Counted from the first letter of the stretch, positions 8,894 through 18,520 are shown. The stretch: 64,000 nucleotides of DNA from Crocinitomicaceae bacterium (GCA_002723085.1 PBNK01000013.1:119968-183967); one strand, 5' to 3'. The notes: generated from the sequence alone by a model not told the origin. A program made the numbers and translations.

Positions 8894-10135
8894 ATGGCTG
8901 AAAAAAAAATAAGCAAGCTAGTAGCAAACCTTGAACTTAACGAGTTTAAATTAAATTCTTTATTGGAAATTACAAAAGGAATAAACAACAATGCTTCAAT
9001 ACAAAATATTTTAAAAATCTTTGAATACATTATTCGTGAACAACTTGGAATATCCAAGTTAATACTTTATGCTTATGATCATATTCAATGGAATTGCATT
9101 CTTCACTTTGGCGCAAAAGGTCTGAATAAAAAAATACACATTGAAAATGATTTAACACATATAAGAGAAATTACTGTTATTGAATCTTCATCTCAAAAAA
9201 CTTTAAACTCTTTTGATATTGTAATTCCAATTATTCATAAAAAAACTGCATTAGCCTATCTTTTAATTGGTGAACTTAATGAAGAAGCTATTAAAATAAG
9301 TCCATCAATAAAACACATGTCCTTTATTCAGACTTTAACCAATATTGTTATTGTTGCCATTGAAAATAAAAGATTTTCTAAAGCATTGGTTGAACAAGAA
9401 ATTCAGAAAAAAGAAATGGAAGTTGCTGCTGAAATGCAAAAACTACTATTCCCCTTAGAACTTCCATCTAACAATCGAATTGAAGTAGCTGCGAGATATG
9501 AAACTAAACATTTAGTAGGTGGTGATTATTATGATTTTATCCCATTAAATAACGAGGAATATCTTTTTTGTATTGCCGATGTTTCTGGAAAAGGAGTGTC
9601 CGCAGCTCTATTAATGAGTAATTTCCAAGCCAAACTTAGAGCTAATGTAAAATACAATCATAAAAACATGAGCCTTAAAGATTTGGTTTATGAATTGAAT
9701 GATGATGTTAATAATGCTGCAAAAGGTGAAAAATTTATAACCTTTTTTGTTGGTCATTATAATTGTCAAAATATGACACTTCAATACATTAATGCTGGAC
9801 ATAATTACCCAATTCTTTGTAATGGGGAAAAAGCAAAGTTTTTGAATTCCGGATGCATTGGATTGGGGATGCTAGAAGAAATCCCTTCAATAAATATTGA
9901 AAAAATAAACATTGACAAAAACGATATTCTAATTTGTTATACTGATGGAATCGTTGAATTAGAAAACCCCAATGGTGAGGCTTTTGAAACTGAAAATTTA
10001 ATTTCAGTAGTTCAAGAAAACTTCAATTTACCACTTCAAGAAATTGATAATAAAATTTTTGATGCCCTAAATGTATTTAAAAAACAAAATGAAATTATGG
10101 ATGATTCAGCTTTAATGAGTTGTCGTTTTTTATAA
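8894..10135 (+). CDS. GAF-like sensor with PP2C/SpoIIE-type serine phosphatase domain
   Basis: 413 residues, soluble. Residues ~20-170 resemble a GAF-type sensory domain (LEITKGINNNASIQNILKIF; TNIVIVAIENKRF). A linker helix (VEQEIQKKEMEVAAEMQKLLFP) leads into a SpoIIE/RsbU phosphatase domain with the metal-binding motifs GGDYYDF, ADVSGKGVSAALLMS, NAGHNYP and CYTDGIVE all intact. Such enzymes dephosphorylate anti-sigma-factor antagonists or similar phosphoproteins. No partner kinase or STAS protein is next to it. Divergent from rplU; a weak -7-like TAACTTTA lies at 8860-8867. Confidence 0.85.
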   Translation: MAEKKISKLVANLELNEFKLNSLLEITKGINNNASIQNILKIFEYIIREQLGISKLILYAYDHIQWNCILHFGAKGLNKKIHIENDLTHIREITVIESSSQKTLNSFDIVIPIIHKKTALAYLLIGELNEEAIKISPSIKHMSFIQTLTNIVIVAIENKRFSKALVEQEIQKKEMEVAAEMQKLLFPLELPSNNRIEVAARYETKHLVGGDYYDFIPLNNEEYLFCIADVSGKGVSAALLMSNFQAKLRANVKYNHKNMSLKDLVYELNDDVNNAAKGEKFITFFVGHYNCQNMTLQYINAGHNYPILCNGEKAKFLNSGCIGLGMLEEIPSINIEKINIDKNDILICYTDGIVELENPNGEAFETENLISVVQENFNLPLQEIDNKIFDALNVFKKQNEIMDDSALMSCRFL

Positions 10136-10138
10136 GAA

Positions 10139-11347
10139 TCATGATTTTAGCATAGTAACACATTTTTTAAGAGCCTTAATAAATAAATCAACCTCTTCTT
10201 CTGTATTGTAAAAAGAAAAACTTGCTCTTGCTGTACCAGGTATATCAAACCAATCCATTAAGGGCTGAGTACAATGGTGCCCTGTTCTTATTGCAATGCC
10301 CATTTGGTCTAGAAGGGTGCCTACATCAAAAGGGTGAGACCCTTCGATTAAAAAGGAAATAACGCTTGCTTTTTTTTGAGCTGTACCAACAAATCTTATT
10401 TCTGGGATTTTATTCATTTGATCAAAAGCATAATTATGAAGTTTGGTTTCATAATTAAATATATTTTTCAGACCAATATTTTCAACATACTTTATTGCCG
10501 TTTTTAAGCCTATAAATCCAGCAATATTAGGTGTTCCTGCTTCAAATTTTAGTGGAGGAGAATTATAAGTTGTTTCTTTAAAAGAAACTTCTTTTATCAT
10601 ATCGCCACCCCCCTGATAAGGGTCCATATGATTATATAAATCATCTTTAACATATAAAACGCCTGTGCCTGTTGGCCCAAATAATTTATGGCCACTAAAT
10701 ACCAAAAAATCACATTTAATTTTTTGAACATCTAAAGAAAGATGTGGTACTGACTGAGCAGCATCAATGAGAATTTTTGAATTGTGTTGATGAGCTAATT
10801 CTATAATTTCGTTAATAGGATTTATAGTTCCTAAAGTGTTTGAAATATGAGTTATAGCAATAAGCTTAGTTTTTGAAGAAACCATTTTTTTTAAATCTGA
10901 AAAAATCAACTGGCCAGAATCATCAATTGGTGCAACAGTTAATTTTGCTCCTGTTTTTTCACATAACATCTGCCAAGGAACAATATTACTATGATGTTCC
11001 ATAGTAGAAATTAAAATTTCGTCCCCTTTAGTTATATTTTTTTGACCCCATGAGTTCGCAACAAGGTTAATTCCATCAGTTGTTCCCTTTGTAAAAACAA
11101 TTTCTCTATCGTATTTCGCATTAATAAAAGACTTTATGTCCTTTCTGGCCAATTCATATTGCTGAGTAGCTAATTGACTTAAATGATGAACTCCTCTATG
11201 AACATTTGAATTATAATTACTGTAATAATTTTCAAGTTCTTGCAATACACATTTTGGTTTTTGTGTTGTTGCAGCATTATCAAAATATATCAAAGGCTGT
11301 CCTTTTACTTTTTGATGTAAAATCGGAAAATCTTTTCTAACATTCAT
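10139..11347 (-). CDS. sufS: Cysteine desulfurase, SufS type
   Basis: 402 residues from the ATG at 11347 (MNVRKDFPILHQKVKGQPLIYFDNAATTQKP). A GTG further upstream at 11365 would extend the frame but lies in a promoter box and adds residues unlike the family. The PLP lysine is in FSGHKLFGPTGTGVLY; the catalytic cysteine is in RTGHHCTQPLMDWF, the group II (SufS/CsdA) pattern. It takes sulfur from cysteine as persulfide for Fe-S cluster assembly. No sufBCDE neighbours are in the window; the gene stands alone. Confidence 0.93.
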   Translation of the reverse strand: MNVRKDFPILHQKVKGQPLIYFDNAATTQKPKCVLQELENYYSNYNSNVHRGVHHLSQLATQQYELARKDIKSFINAKYDREIVFTKGTTDGINLVANSWGQKNITKGDEILISTMEHHSNIVPWQMLCEKTGAKLTVAPIDDSGQLIFSDLKKMVSSKTKLIAITHISNTLGTINPINEIIELAHQHNSKILIDAAQSVPHLSLDVQKIKCDFLVFSGHKLFGPTGTGVLYVKDDLYNHMDPYQGGGDMIKEVSFKETTYNSPPLKFEAGTPNIAGFIGLKTAIKYVENIGLKNIFNYETKLHNYAFDQMNKIPEIRFVGTAQKKASVISFLIEGSHPFDVGTLLDQMGIAIRTGHHCTQPLMDWFDIPGTARASFSFYNTEEEVDLFIKALKKCVTMLKS

Positions 11348-11364
11348 AGCATATATATATTTCA

Positions 11365-11372
11365 CAAATATA
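11365..11372 (-). promoter_or_regulatory. -7 box upstream of sufS
   Basis: TATATTTG on the minus strand is an exact TAnnTTTG. It ends 18 bases before the ATG at 11347, so the transcript leader would be about 11 bases. A convincing -33 TTG at the usual distance is missing (the nearest lies 13 bases upstream). Confidence 0.45.
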
Positions 11373-11408
11373 CATTACTATATCTCAAGATTATAATTTG
11401 TCTTGTTA

Positions 11409-13937
11409 TTAATTAGATGGCGCTATTTGATAACACAATAAAGTAGATTCATTCACAACGGTAATTAACTCGTCTACCCCATCATTATTTAAATCACTAA
11501 TAGTACATTTTTTTGTTCCTCTAAAAACAGTTGGTAATTCCTTAAACTTACTATCAATTAACTGGATTTCTTCATTTTGTTCGTTATACAGAGTTAAATA
11601 ATTATTATTTATAAGCACATTATTTAACAAATTATAATTGCTTTCTTTATCAAGATAGGTTTGATTTTTTGAATCCATAATTAAGAGCTTATCTTTTGAT
11701 ACAAAAGCGTAATTAACAGATGAAGAAGGGATTTGACATATAAATGGAATAAAGTTTTTATTGGAATCTAAGTTGAATTGTAAATCAGAAAAAACACCAT
11801 CAAAACCAATGTTTTTTAATCTTCCATTAGTGTCTATATAAATTAAACTTGATTTATCAAAAGAATATGATTTTTGAACAACAAAACCAGATGAAGATTT
11901 AATGTTAATGTTCTTAATTGACTCGGCTCTTTCTTGACCTTTTCTATTAAGAAACCTAAGACTACCATTAGTTTCATATACAAAAACATAATCTTTTCCA
12001 GCAATAGAAAAATGCTGAACGGGAAGATTTACTAATGACTGAATTTTAGGCAAAATCCAGCCTTTCACTTTTTCACCGTATTTATTGTAATTGTGGATTA
12101 GGCCATCATTCCCAGATATTAAAAACCTATAATTTTTGTTCAAATCATAATCAATTACTCCAACTTCATTAGTTGCTAAATAATTAAAGTCCAGAGGGAA
12201 TCCTTTAACATAATTACCATTTATATCAATAACATATAATTTTTTAGATGTATTAAAAACCATTTGCCATTTATTATTATTATAAATATCAATTTGAGAA
12301 ACCGAACCAATAATTGGTTGTTCAATATTTAGTTGCCATTTTAATTTACCACTTGCACTAAATAAACTTATAATATTGGAAGTGTCTTGTATAAAAATAT
12401 CTTTCGTTCCAGATTTGTGATTTTTCATCACATATGGCCCTTTAATCAATGGAGTTGCCAATGCGGTCCATAATATTTTTTGATCTTCTTCTTTATGCAG
12501 TCCCTTTTGAATGTTTATAGCATGATGAAGATACCCATCATTAAGAAAACTTGTTGCCCAAGAAACACCACTAATTTCATTTATCAAATCATTTTTAATC
12601 GGGGTTGAATTTAAAAATAGGTTTAATGCTTTTTTAAGTTCTTTTCCAGACCAATAATCTACTTGAGAAAAAGCTTGATTTGTGAAAGAGGAGGATTTAT
12701 CTGCAAATATTGATTCTTCAATTGAAAGTTTTTTCTTTTGTTTCAATTGATAATCCCACTCCTTAAGGCCATTATAAGTTGAAAAAATTAAATATTGATT
12801 ATCCACAAAGCAAAACTGATTACTTGAGTAATTAATGTCATAAATACTTTTTAAAAATATTGTATCTACAAGTTTAATTTCTTTACTACCCAATTGCTTA
12901 GACACAGCCGAATCTGATGTTATTTTATTCATAAAATAGGCCTCATGCTTTATATCATTTGGTCTTTCAATAAATACAATGTGTTCTTTTGTTTTAGTAA
13001 GTTGATTGCTTAATTTAATGTGTAAAATCTCCATTTCTGTAATAGAGGCTTTTTCATTTTCATCATTTAATTCATCGAATTTGTCAAAATGATATTTAAT
13101 TCTTTGCTTGGAAAGAACATCCATTTGATCTGGAATTAGATTAGGATTATTAATATACTGTGGGTTATATTGTAATTTCTTATTAAAACAATCCGACACC
13201 CCTATTATATTTATTGCGTTTGGAGTGTAATTAAAATCAAACTGTAGCCAGTTATTAAGGCCTTTATTTTCAGAGAAATAATGCCCATATGAAGAATCAT
13301 TAGAAAACAAAAACTCATTTACTTGGACAACATCTAAAAAACATGAAAAAGAACTTGAATTACTTATTAATTTTTCAGTTTTTAAGTTGGGTAATTTCTT
13401 TGATGTTAAATTTTTATTTTTCAAATTATTGTATGCCCTTTCTAATAATTCTTTATTGCTGCTTAAAGCAATAAATGGTGAAATGTATTTTGAATGGCAA
13501 TTTTTAGAAGGCAGTGCATTTGACAAGATAGAGTCATTTAATTTGTGAGAATTATTTGTTTTTTCATATTGATAGTTATTTTTAATTAACAACCACTCTA
13601 TTTTACCATTTAAGTTATACCCACAAACATAAACTTTACCATCATTTATAATTGGAGCAATAAATTCATCATTCAGAAAATTATTAATTTCCTTTACAGA
13701 AGAATAATTGTCCTTAACATCTTTATTTGAAATGAATTCAGACCAAATCATATTAGTCTCTGTAAAATGGTTCCAATTTGATGTTATTTCATTTATTTCC
13801 ATTAAAAATAATGGATTAGAAGGGAAAGCATTTAATGGACTTTTATGGGCCATTTTTTCTTCACTGATATCCATGTGAATTTTGAACCCTAAAACACCTA
13901 TTCCTAAAACTAAAATTAAAACCAATAAAATTCTCAT
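11409..13937 (-). CDS. DUF3352-like exported protein with beta-propeller C-terminal part
   Basis: 842 residues with one N-terminal hydrophobic segment (RILLVLILVLGIGVLGFKI), so exported or anchored in the inner membrane. The N-terminal half (NAFPSNPLFLMEIN ... NKELLERAYNNL) matches the DUF3352 pattern seen in many Bacteroidota. From about residue 490 on, repeated strands such as GKLKWQLNIEQPIIGSV, NNKWQMVFNTSKKLYVIDING and DLNNDGVDELITVVNES resemble PQQ/FG-GAP-type propeller blades. Residues ~301-335 resemble part of the next upstream gene's product. Function unknown; binding of a ligand or protein in the periplasm is plausible. Confidence 0.65.
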   Translation of the reverse strand: MRILLVLILVLGIGVLGFKIHMDISEEKMAHKSPLNAFPSNPLFLMEINEITSNWNHFTETNMIWSEFISNKDVKDNYSSVKEINNFLNDEFIAPIINDGKVYVCGYNLNGKIEWLLIKNNYQYEKTNNSHKLNDSILSNALPSKNCHSKYISPFIALSSNKELLERAYNNLKNKNLTSKKLPNLKTEKLISNSSSFSCFLDVVQVNEFLFSNDSSYGHYFSENKGLNNWLQFDFNYTPNAINIIGVSDCFNKKLQYNPQYINNPNLIPDQMDVLSKQRIKYHFDKFDELNDENEKASITEMEILHIKLSNQLTKTKEHIVFIERPNDIKHEAYFMNKITSDSAVSKQLGSKEIKLVDTIFLKSIYDINYSSNQFCFVDNQYLIFSTYNGLKEWDYQLKQKKKLSIEESIFADKSSSFTNQAFSQVDYWSGKELKKALNLFLNSTPIKNDLINEISGVSWATSFLNDGYLHHAINIQKGLHKEEDQKILWTALATPLIKGPYVMKNHKSGTKDIFIQDTSNIISLFSASGKLKWQLNIEQPIIGSVSQIDIYNNNKWQMVFNTSKKLYVIDINGNYVKGFPLDFNYLATNEVGVIDYDLNKNYRFLISGNDGLIHNYNKYGEKVKGWILPKIQSLVNLPVQHFSIAGKDYVFVYETNGSLRFLNRKGQERAESIKNINIKSSSGFVVQKSYSFDKSSLIYIDTNGRLKNIGFDGVFSDLQFNLDSNKNFIPFICQIPSSSVNYAFVSKDKLLIMDSKNQTYLDKESNYNLLNNVLINNNYLTLYNEQNEEIQLIDSKFKELPTVFRGTKKCTISDLNNDGVDELITVVNESTLLCYQIAPSN

Positions 13938-13953
13938 GCTATTTTATTTCAAT

Positions 13954-13961
13954 CAAATTTA
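13954..13961 (-). promoter_or_regulatory. -7 box upstream of the DUF3352-like gene
   Basis: TAAATTTG on the minus strand, an exact TAnnTTTG, ends 16 bases before the start codon at 13937. No TTG is seen 17-23 bases further upstream, so the -33 part is weak. Confidence 0.4.
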
Positions 13962-14055
13962 ATCAGAAGATTAGCAGATGAACTTTTATAAAAAAAGATG
14001 TTTTAACAACTTGTTGTGTGAATTTTCATCCTAATTAAAAAAAGTGAAAATTGGA

Positions 14056-15093
14056 TTAGGATATTTGTTTATTTCGAACAAATGATTTCATTAGAAAAAG
14101 CAACACAAAAAGTTCTATAATTAAAAGCACAAAGTGTAAATAATAAACTTGATTTTGACTTATAATGTATTTAATTGCTGATTTTTGTTCTTCTGACAAC
14201 TCAATTTTATCAAAATACAAGCTATCAGTTTTGGAAGAATTTTTTTCTATTACAAAGCTTACTGAATCATGATGATTAAATGTGAATATTGATTTAATAG
14301 CATTTATTTGATTTTCAGAAAAGTCTATTTTGTTAAGAGATATTGAATCTTTAATGGCAGAAACTAATTTTTTTTCGGATTCTAAGTATGAGGAATCTTG
14401 ATTTATATGATTTGGCCAAACATTAAAAATAAGGTCTTCAGAGTTTTGATTTATTTGGTTTTTCACTTTAAGATGCAAAAGTTCCATTTCACTAGTAACT
14501 TTTTTCCAATAGTGTGAATTAAAATCAAATTCAAATCCTATAATTAAATTATTTTTATCTTTTTCTATCAATTCTTTTTGATCTGTAGATAATTCAAGTT
14601 CTTTTTCATCAATATCAGCAGACTGAACACCAATAAAAAGATATATTACATAAGAAAGAAATAAACCTGATAAATACCCTGTTTGCTTAGAAATATCTAC
14701 AGATTTCAATAAACTTTCTTTTTTTAAAAGAAGAGTTTCACCCCTGCCTAAATATGATCCAAAAACAAATGTTATCTGATAACCAATATAAACACTCAAT
14801 GCTATTTGATAACTATATGAAAAATACAAAAAAGAAAGAATCACTATCAATATAACTAGCTCAACTAATAGTGAAATTTTATAAAAATAGTTAGTGTTTA
14901 AAATTTTCTCATATTGAGTTGCTATTAAAATCATACCAATGGCCAAAACAATCCCTCCTATTGAATAAACTGAAGGTTCGATTGGAGTATAAATAATAAA
15001 AATACTTCCAATTGAAGTCCCCATAAAAAGAGAATTAAAAAACTTATAAATGATAAAGTTTTTATTGTTTAGAATGTATTTTTTATCGTCCAT
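14056..15093 (-). CDS. Multi-pass membrane protein with a large soluble insert; unknown function
   Basis: 345 residues, not recognised. Residues ~15-155 hold about five to six membrane segments and resemble half of a major-facilitator transporter (SLFMGTSIGSIFIIYT; ISLLVELVILIVILSFLYFSYS; SKQTGYLSGLFLSYVIYLFI). A hydrophilic, acidic region of ~160 residues follows, then one final segment (LHFVLLIIELFVLLFLM). Residues 202-236 resemble residues 301-335 of the downstream DUF3352-like protein (EMELLHLKVKNQI versus EMEILHIKLSNQL). The two genes are adjacent and co-directional, separated by 118 bases, so the proteins may work together. It is too short for a complete transporter. Confidence 0.55.
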   Translation of the reverse strand: MDDKKYILNNKNFIIYKFFNSLFMGTSIGSIFIIYTPIEPSVYSIGGIVLAIGMILIATQYEKILNTNYFYKISLLVELVILIVILSFLYFSYSYQIALSVYIGYQITFVFGSYLGRGETLLLKKESLLKSVDISKQTGYLSGLFLSYVIYLFIGVQSADIDEKELELSTDQKELIEKDKNNLIIGFEFDFNSHYWKKVTSEMELLHLKVKNQINQNSEDLIFNVWPNHINQDSSYLESEKKLVSAIKDSISLNKIDFSENQINAIKSIFTFNHHDSVSFVIEKNSSKTDSLYFDKIELSEEQKSAIKYIISQNQVYYLHFVLLIIELFVLLFLMKSFVRNKQIS

Positions 15094-15286
15094 TTTTAAA
15101 AGTAAAAATCAAATCTAATTAATAATAAATCTATTTTTTATTCTTTGCTTTTAAAAACCGCCTTTTTCAGAGGAAAATAAATTAGGTTACAAAAAGTAAT
15201 TCATAATGGAGTGTGAATAGATTAATTCAACAAAATGATTTTATAAACGATAAAAATTGAAATTTACGAATAGATAATCATGTTAA

Positions 15287-15886
15287 ATGAATAAAAACAA
15301 GCAATATTTTGGTCTTTTTCCTCTAAGAATTTTTTTATTTCCAGGCGAACAAACCACTTTACATATTTTTGAGCCAAGATACCTTCAACTTATCAATGAG
15401 TGTCTAACAAAAGAAGAACCTTTTGGAATTCCATATCAAGGGAAAACCACACTCAGTGAATTAGGTTCATTAGTTTCTGTAATACAAATTCTCAAAAAAT
15501 ATGAAAACGGTGAACTTGATGTTTTAGTTGAATGTTCTGCTAATTTTAAAATAAATCATTTTGAAGGGAAAAAGAAAGATAAGTTATACCCCTGTGGTAC
15601 TATTTTAAAATTAATTAAAGGAGAATTTAACCCTTCTGATGAATTAAAAGAACATGCTAAAAATTATTTATCTCATTTATTAGAAAAAGAACAGGAGAAG
15701 ACAAACAAAAATCTTCTTTCTGTAAACAACCTTATTAATTTGGTTAATCTAACTGATGATGAAAAAATTAAATTCTTAAAGCTTCCTGAACAAAAAAAGA
15801 ACGAATACTTGATTAATAAGTTTAAATTTATGGATATACTGTTAAGTCAAGAAAAGATGGTAGATCAAAATTTTTACTTAAATTAA
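15287..15886 (+). CDS. LON substrate-binding-domain protein
   Basis: 199 residues. The start FGLFPLRIFLFPGEQTTLHIFEPRYLQLINECL is the hallmark of the LON N-terminal (substrate-binding) domain. The AAA+ and protease domains of Lon are absent; stand-alone LON-domain proteins of this length are common in Bacteroidota and have no assigned enzymatic activity. The C-terminal ~80 residues are a charged helical region. It is divergent from the membrane-protein gene across a 193-base gap in which I recognise no gene and no clear promoter box. Confidence 0.8.
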   Translation: MNKNKQYFGLFPLRIFLFPGEQTTLHIFEPRYLQLINECLTKEEPFGIPYQGKTTLSELGSLVSVIQILKKYENGELDVLVECSANFKINHFEGKKKDKLYPCGTILKLIKGEFNPSDELKEHAKNYLSHLLEKEQEKTNKNLLSVNNLINLVNLTDDEKIKFLKLPEQKKNEYLINKFKFMDILLSQEKMVDQNFYLN

Positions 15887-15913
15887 TATCTACATAATTT
15901 TAATAACTTTTTA

Positions 15914-16510
15914 ATGAGTAATCTTGTCAAAAGCAAACATGATAAGTACACTACTTCAAACCCTATTAGCAGAAGTTTAGTTGAAAATTTTTTTATAAAA
16001 ATTGGTGAACTTTACAATTTAACTGACCCTAAAAATGTTTTAGATGTTGGATGTGGAGAAGGGTTAGTATTGGATTATCTTAATTCTAAATACACACTAA
16101 ATAATGCATTCGCCATTGATTTTGATGAAAATGAGGTGATATCTGCTAAAAAAAACATACCGTTTTGTAATGTTAATACTGGAAATATCTATGATTTACA
16201 ATTTAGCAAAAATGAATTTGACTTAGTAATATGTAGTGAAGTCCTAGAACACTTAGTTAAACCACACGAAGCAATAAAAGAAATACATAGAGTTACAAAC
16301 AAATATGCTCTACTAAGTGTTCCAAGAGAACCCATTTGGAGAGCTTTAAATATGATTAGGCTAAAATATTGGGGAGGTTTGGGAAATACTCCAGATCACT
16401 TAAATCATTGGAGCAAACGCAATTTCAGGCTTTTTGTAGAAAAATATTTTAACGTCATTGAAGTTAAATCTCCACTACCCTGGACAATTATACTTTGTGA
16501 AAAAAAATGA
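15914..16510 (+). CDS. SAM-dependent class I methyltransferase
   Basis: 198 residues with a Rossmann-type methyltransferase fold: motif I VLDVGCGEGLVLDYL, the acidic end of strand 2 (AFAIDFDENEV), and post-motif EFDLVICSEVLEHLVKPHEAIKEIHRV. This is the Methyltransf_11 family. The substrate is unknown. It overlaps the following flippase-like gene by 4 bases (ATGA), so the two are probably coupled and the substrate may be a glycan or lipid-linked intermediate. Confidence 0.85.
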   Translation: MSNLVKSKHDKYTTSNPISRSLVENFFIKIGELYNLTDPKNVLDVGCGEGLVLDYLNSKYTLNNAFAIDFDENEVISAKKNIPFCNVNTGNIYDLQFSKNEFDLVICSEVLEHLVKPHEAIKEIHRVTNKYALLSVPREPIWRALNMIRLKYWGGLGNTPDHLNHWSKRNFRLFVEKYFNVIEVKSPLPWTIILCEKK

Positions 16511-17424
16511 ATATTAATAAAGCCATTCATAATTGGTATAAAATACTAATCTACTTTTCTCTATTATCTGTCTTTGTATATATATTAAATTCTGATTTCT
16601 TTTTCGTACCTAATGTTAAATCGACTGGCTATCTTTTAATAAGCCTTTTGTTCCTATTTATTGGTTTTTTATTTGATTCTTTTAATTGGGGGGCTTATTT
16701 AAAAAAACGAAAATCAAAACAAATTAACTATGCCGATTCAATAGTAAGTCATGGAATCACCATATTTAGCAAATATATTCCAGGAAAAATTTGGATGATA
16801 ATAGGAAGAGCTGGGTTCATAGCCAATAAGTATAATTTTAGCACAAAACAACTTTCTTTAATATCATTTGAAGTTCAAATCATAAGTTTATGGTCAGGGT
16901 TAATTGTTAGTTCTGTAACTTTATTTTTTTTACAAGACTCTGAGTACTTTTTAATTTTGTTAATCGGAATATTTTGTCTGTTAATTGGGTTAAGCATTTT
17001 TCTTTTTACCAATTTTTTTCAAAAAATTTTACAAGTCATTATTAAAAAGTTATTTAAAATTGATTTCACAAATAAAAAACCAGAAATAACAATTTATAAT
17101 TTAATTGGGTTTTATGCCACTTGGGTTATGTGGTCATTAAGTTTCTACTTTTTAGAAAAAGCTTTATTTGACAGAGAAATTGTTTTAATTACAGGGTTAG
17201 CTTTTGTTTTTGCTGCAAACATTGGTCTTGTAGCTATAATTTTTCCTGGCGGGATTGGCATAAGAGAAGGAATTCTTGTGGCTATCTTGATTAATTTTGA
17301 ATTTACAATAGCAGAAGCCACAACCATTTCATTGGTTAGCAGGTTATGGTTTTTAAGTGGCGAGGTATTTATTTTTTTAACCAGCCTTATTATTCAAAAA
17401 TTTAAGCCTAACCTTATTTCCTAA
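16507..17424 (+). CDS. Flippase-like membrane protein (LPG synthase TM / UPF0104 family)
   Basis: 305 residues with about eight membrane segments. The motifs SHGITIFSKYIPGKIWMIIGRAG and IFPGGIGIREGILVAIL match the lysylphosphatidylglycerol-synthase membrane domain / UPF0104 family, which includes AglD-like proteins associated with polyprenyl-linked glycosylation. The soluble aminoacyl-transferase domain of MprF is absent. It overlaps the methyltransferase gene and converges, with an 11-base overlap, on a glycosyltransferase, supporting a role in moving or building lipid-linked sugars. Confidence 0.75.
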   Translation: MNINKAIHNWYKILIYFSLLSVFVYILNSDFFFVPNVKSTGYLLISLLFLFIGFLFDSFNWGAYLKKRKSKQINYADSIVSHGITIFSKYIPGKIWMIIGRAGFIANKYNFSTKQLSLISFEVQIISLWSGLIVSSVTLFFLQDSEYFLILLIGIFCLLIGLSIFLFTNFFQKILQVIIKKLFKIDFTNKKPEITIYNLIGFYATWVMWSLSFYFLEKALFDREIVLITGLAFVFAANIGLVAIIFPGGIGIREGILVAILINFEFTIAEATTISLVSRLWFLSGEVFIFLTSLIIQKFKPNLIS

Positions 17425-18514
17425 GGTGATCATTATCTTGAATATCCATCCACATGGCAAACAAAAGGGATTGGAAACCCGAAATAGTTAAGAATACAAA
17501 AATGATTAAAAAATCTGTTGGCGTTTTACTGTTAGGCTCTAAAAAATGTTTGATTAAATGATAGAAGAAATAAGAATTAGAAATGAAAATTAAAAAAGCA
17601 ACATTGTACAATAAAAATAAAGGGTGAAAATTCCTGAATAGGTATTTTGTCCAAAGTCTGGTAAAAAAACCTTTAATTAACAACATCAAAATAGGGACAG
17701 AAACTTTTAATATTTTTAATTTTGATTTTTCTCCAACGGCATAAACAGGTTTAATCTTTACTTCTCTAATAGAACAAAAAGCAATATTAAGTTTAATCAG
17801 CATGTCATTAGGCATGCCATATCTTTTATAAATCTTATATAAAGGGATAGAATTCAATCCATGATTTGACAATGCAGTATAACCTGTTTGAGTGTCAGAA
17901 ACGTGCCAATATCCAGAAGCTATTTTGGTTAGAATACTTAAAATTGAATTTCCAAAAAACCGAACTTTAGGAATGATGACCCAAGCAGATTGATGAATTA
18001 AGCGATTGCCTTTAACATAATCTACTCCTTCGTTAACTACTGGGCTACATATGCTTTCTAATTCATTGGGATCCATTTGACCATCCCCTGCCATAACTGC
18101 TGTGCAATCAATATTGTGATCTTTACACCATTTGTACCCTGTTGCAATTGCTGCACCCACTCCGCCATTTATTTTATGCTTAATTAATATGATTCTTTCA
18201 GACGACTCGTCTTTATTTAAAATTTCAAAAGGGGTGAAAAAATCAATTTCATTCTCTGCTTTCTTACGCAATTCTAAATCAGCTTTGTTGTAGGGGGTTG
18301 GTATTAATTCTTTATCAAATAATGATAGAATTTTAATGCTTGAATTATTATCAGAAAAATATTCTTTGACATGAGAAGATGTATCATCTTTCGAGCAATC
18401 GTCAACCACTATAACTCTATCCACAAAGTCTGGCATACTGTCCAACACCATCTTTATTTGAGAAGATTCATTGTACGCTGGTACAACTACAGCTATGGTT
18501 TTATTGTTAAGCAT
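17414..18514 (-). CDS. Family 2 glycosyltransferase with two C-terminal membrane segments
   Basis: 366 residues. GT-A start IAVVVPAYNESSQIKMVLDSMPDFVDRVIVVDDCSKDDT, then GGVGAAIATGYKWC and the metal-binding region VMAGDGQMDPNEL. About 35 residues (KELIPTPYNKADLELRKKAE onward) are inserted between the third strand and the GGVGAA motif compared with DPM1-like enzymes. Two hydrophobic segments near the end (FLLYNVAFLIFISNSYFFYHLI; FLIIFVFLTISGFQSLLFAM) place it at the inner membrane. It probably transfers a sugar to a polyprenyl phosphate. It follows the TPR/GT-C gene by 6 bases. Confidence 0.85.
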   Translation of the reverse strand: MLNNKTIAVVVPAYNESSQIKMVLDSMPDFVDRVIVVDDCSKDDTSSHVKEYFSDNNSSIKILSLFDKELIPTPYNKADLELRKKAENEIDFFTPFEILNKDESSERIILIKHKINGGVGAAIATGYKWCKDHNIDCTAVMAGDGQMDPNELESICSPVVNEGVDYVKGNRLIHQSAWVIIPKVRFFGNSILSILTKIASGYWHVSDTQTGYTALSNHGLNSIPLYKIYKRYGMPNDMLIKLNIAFCSIREVKIKPVYAVGEKSKLKILKVSVPILMLLIKGFFTRLWTKYLFRNFHPLFLLYNVAFLIFISNSYFFYHLIKHFLEPNSKTPTDFLIIFVFLTISGFQSLLFAMWMDIQDNDHLRK

Positions 18515-18520
18515 ATATTA

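Noticed and set aside
11348..11365. GTG-initiated extension of sufS (MKYIYA...)
   Set aside because: The GTG falls inside an exact TAnnTTTG -7 box and the extra residues are not part of the family; ATG at 11347 gives the canonical N terminus.
15094..15286. Possible small RNA or gene in the 193-base divergent gap
   Set aside because: No open frame of note, no clear hairpin with T-run and no TAnnTTTG box could be supported.
15287..15886. Lon protease
   Set aside because: Only the LON substrate-binding domain is present; AAA+ and Ser-Lys protease domains are absent.
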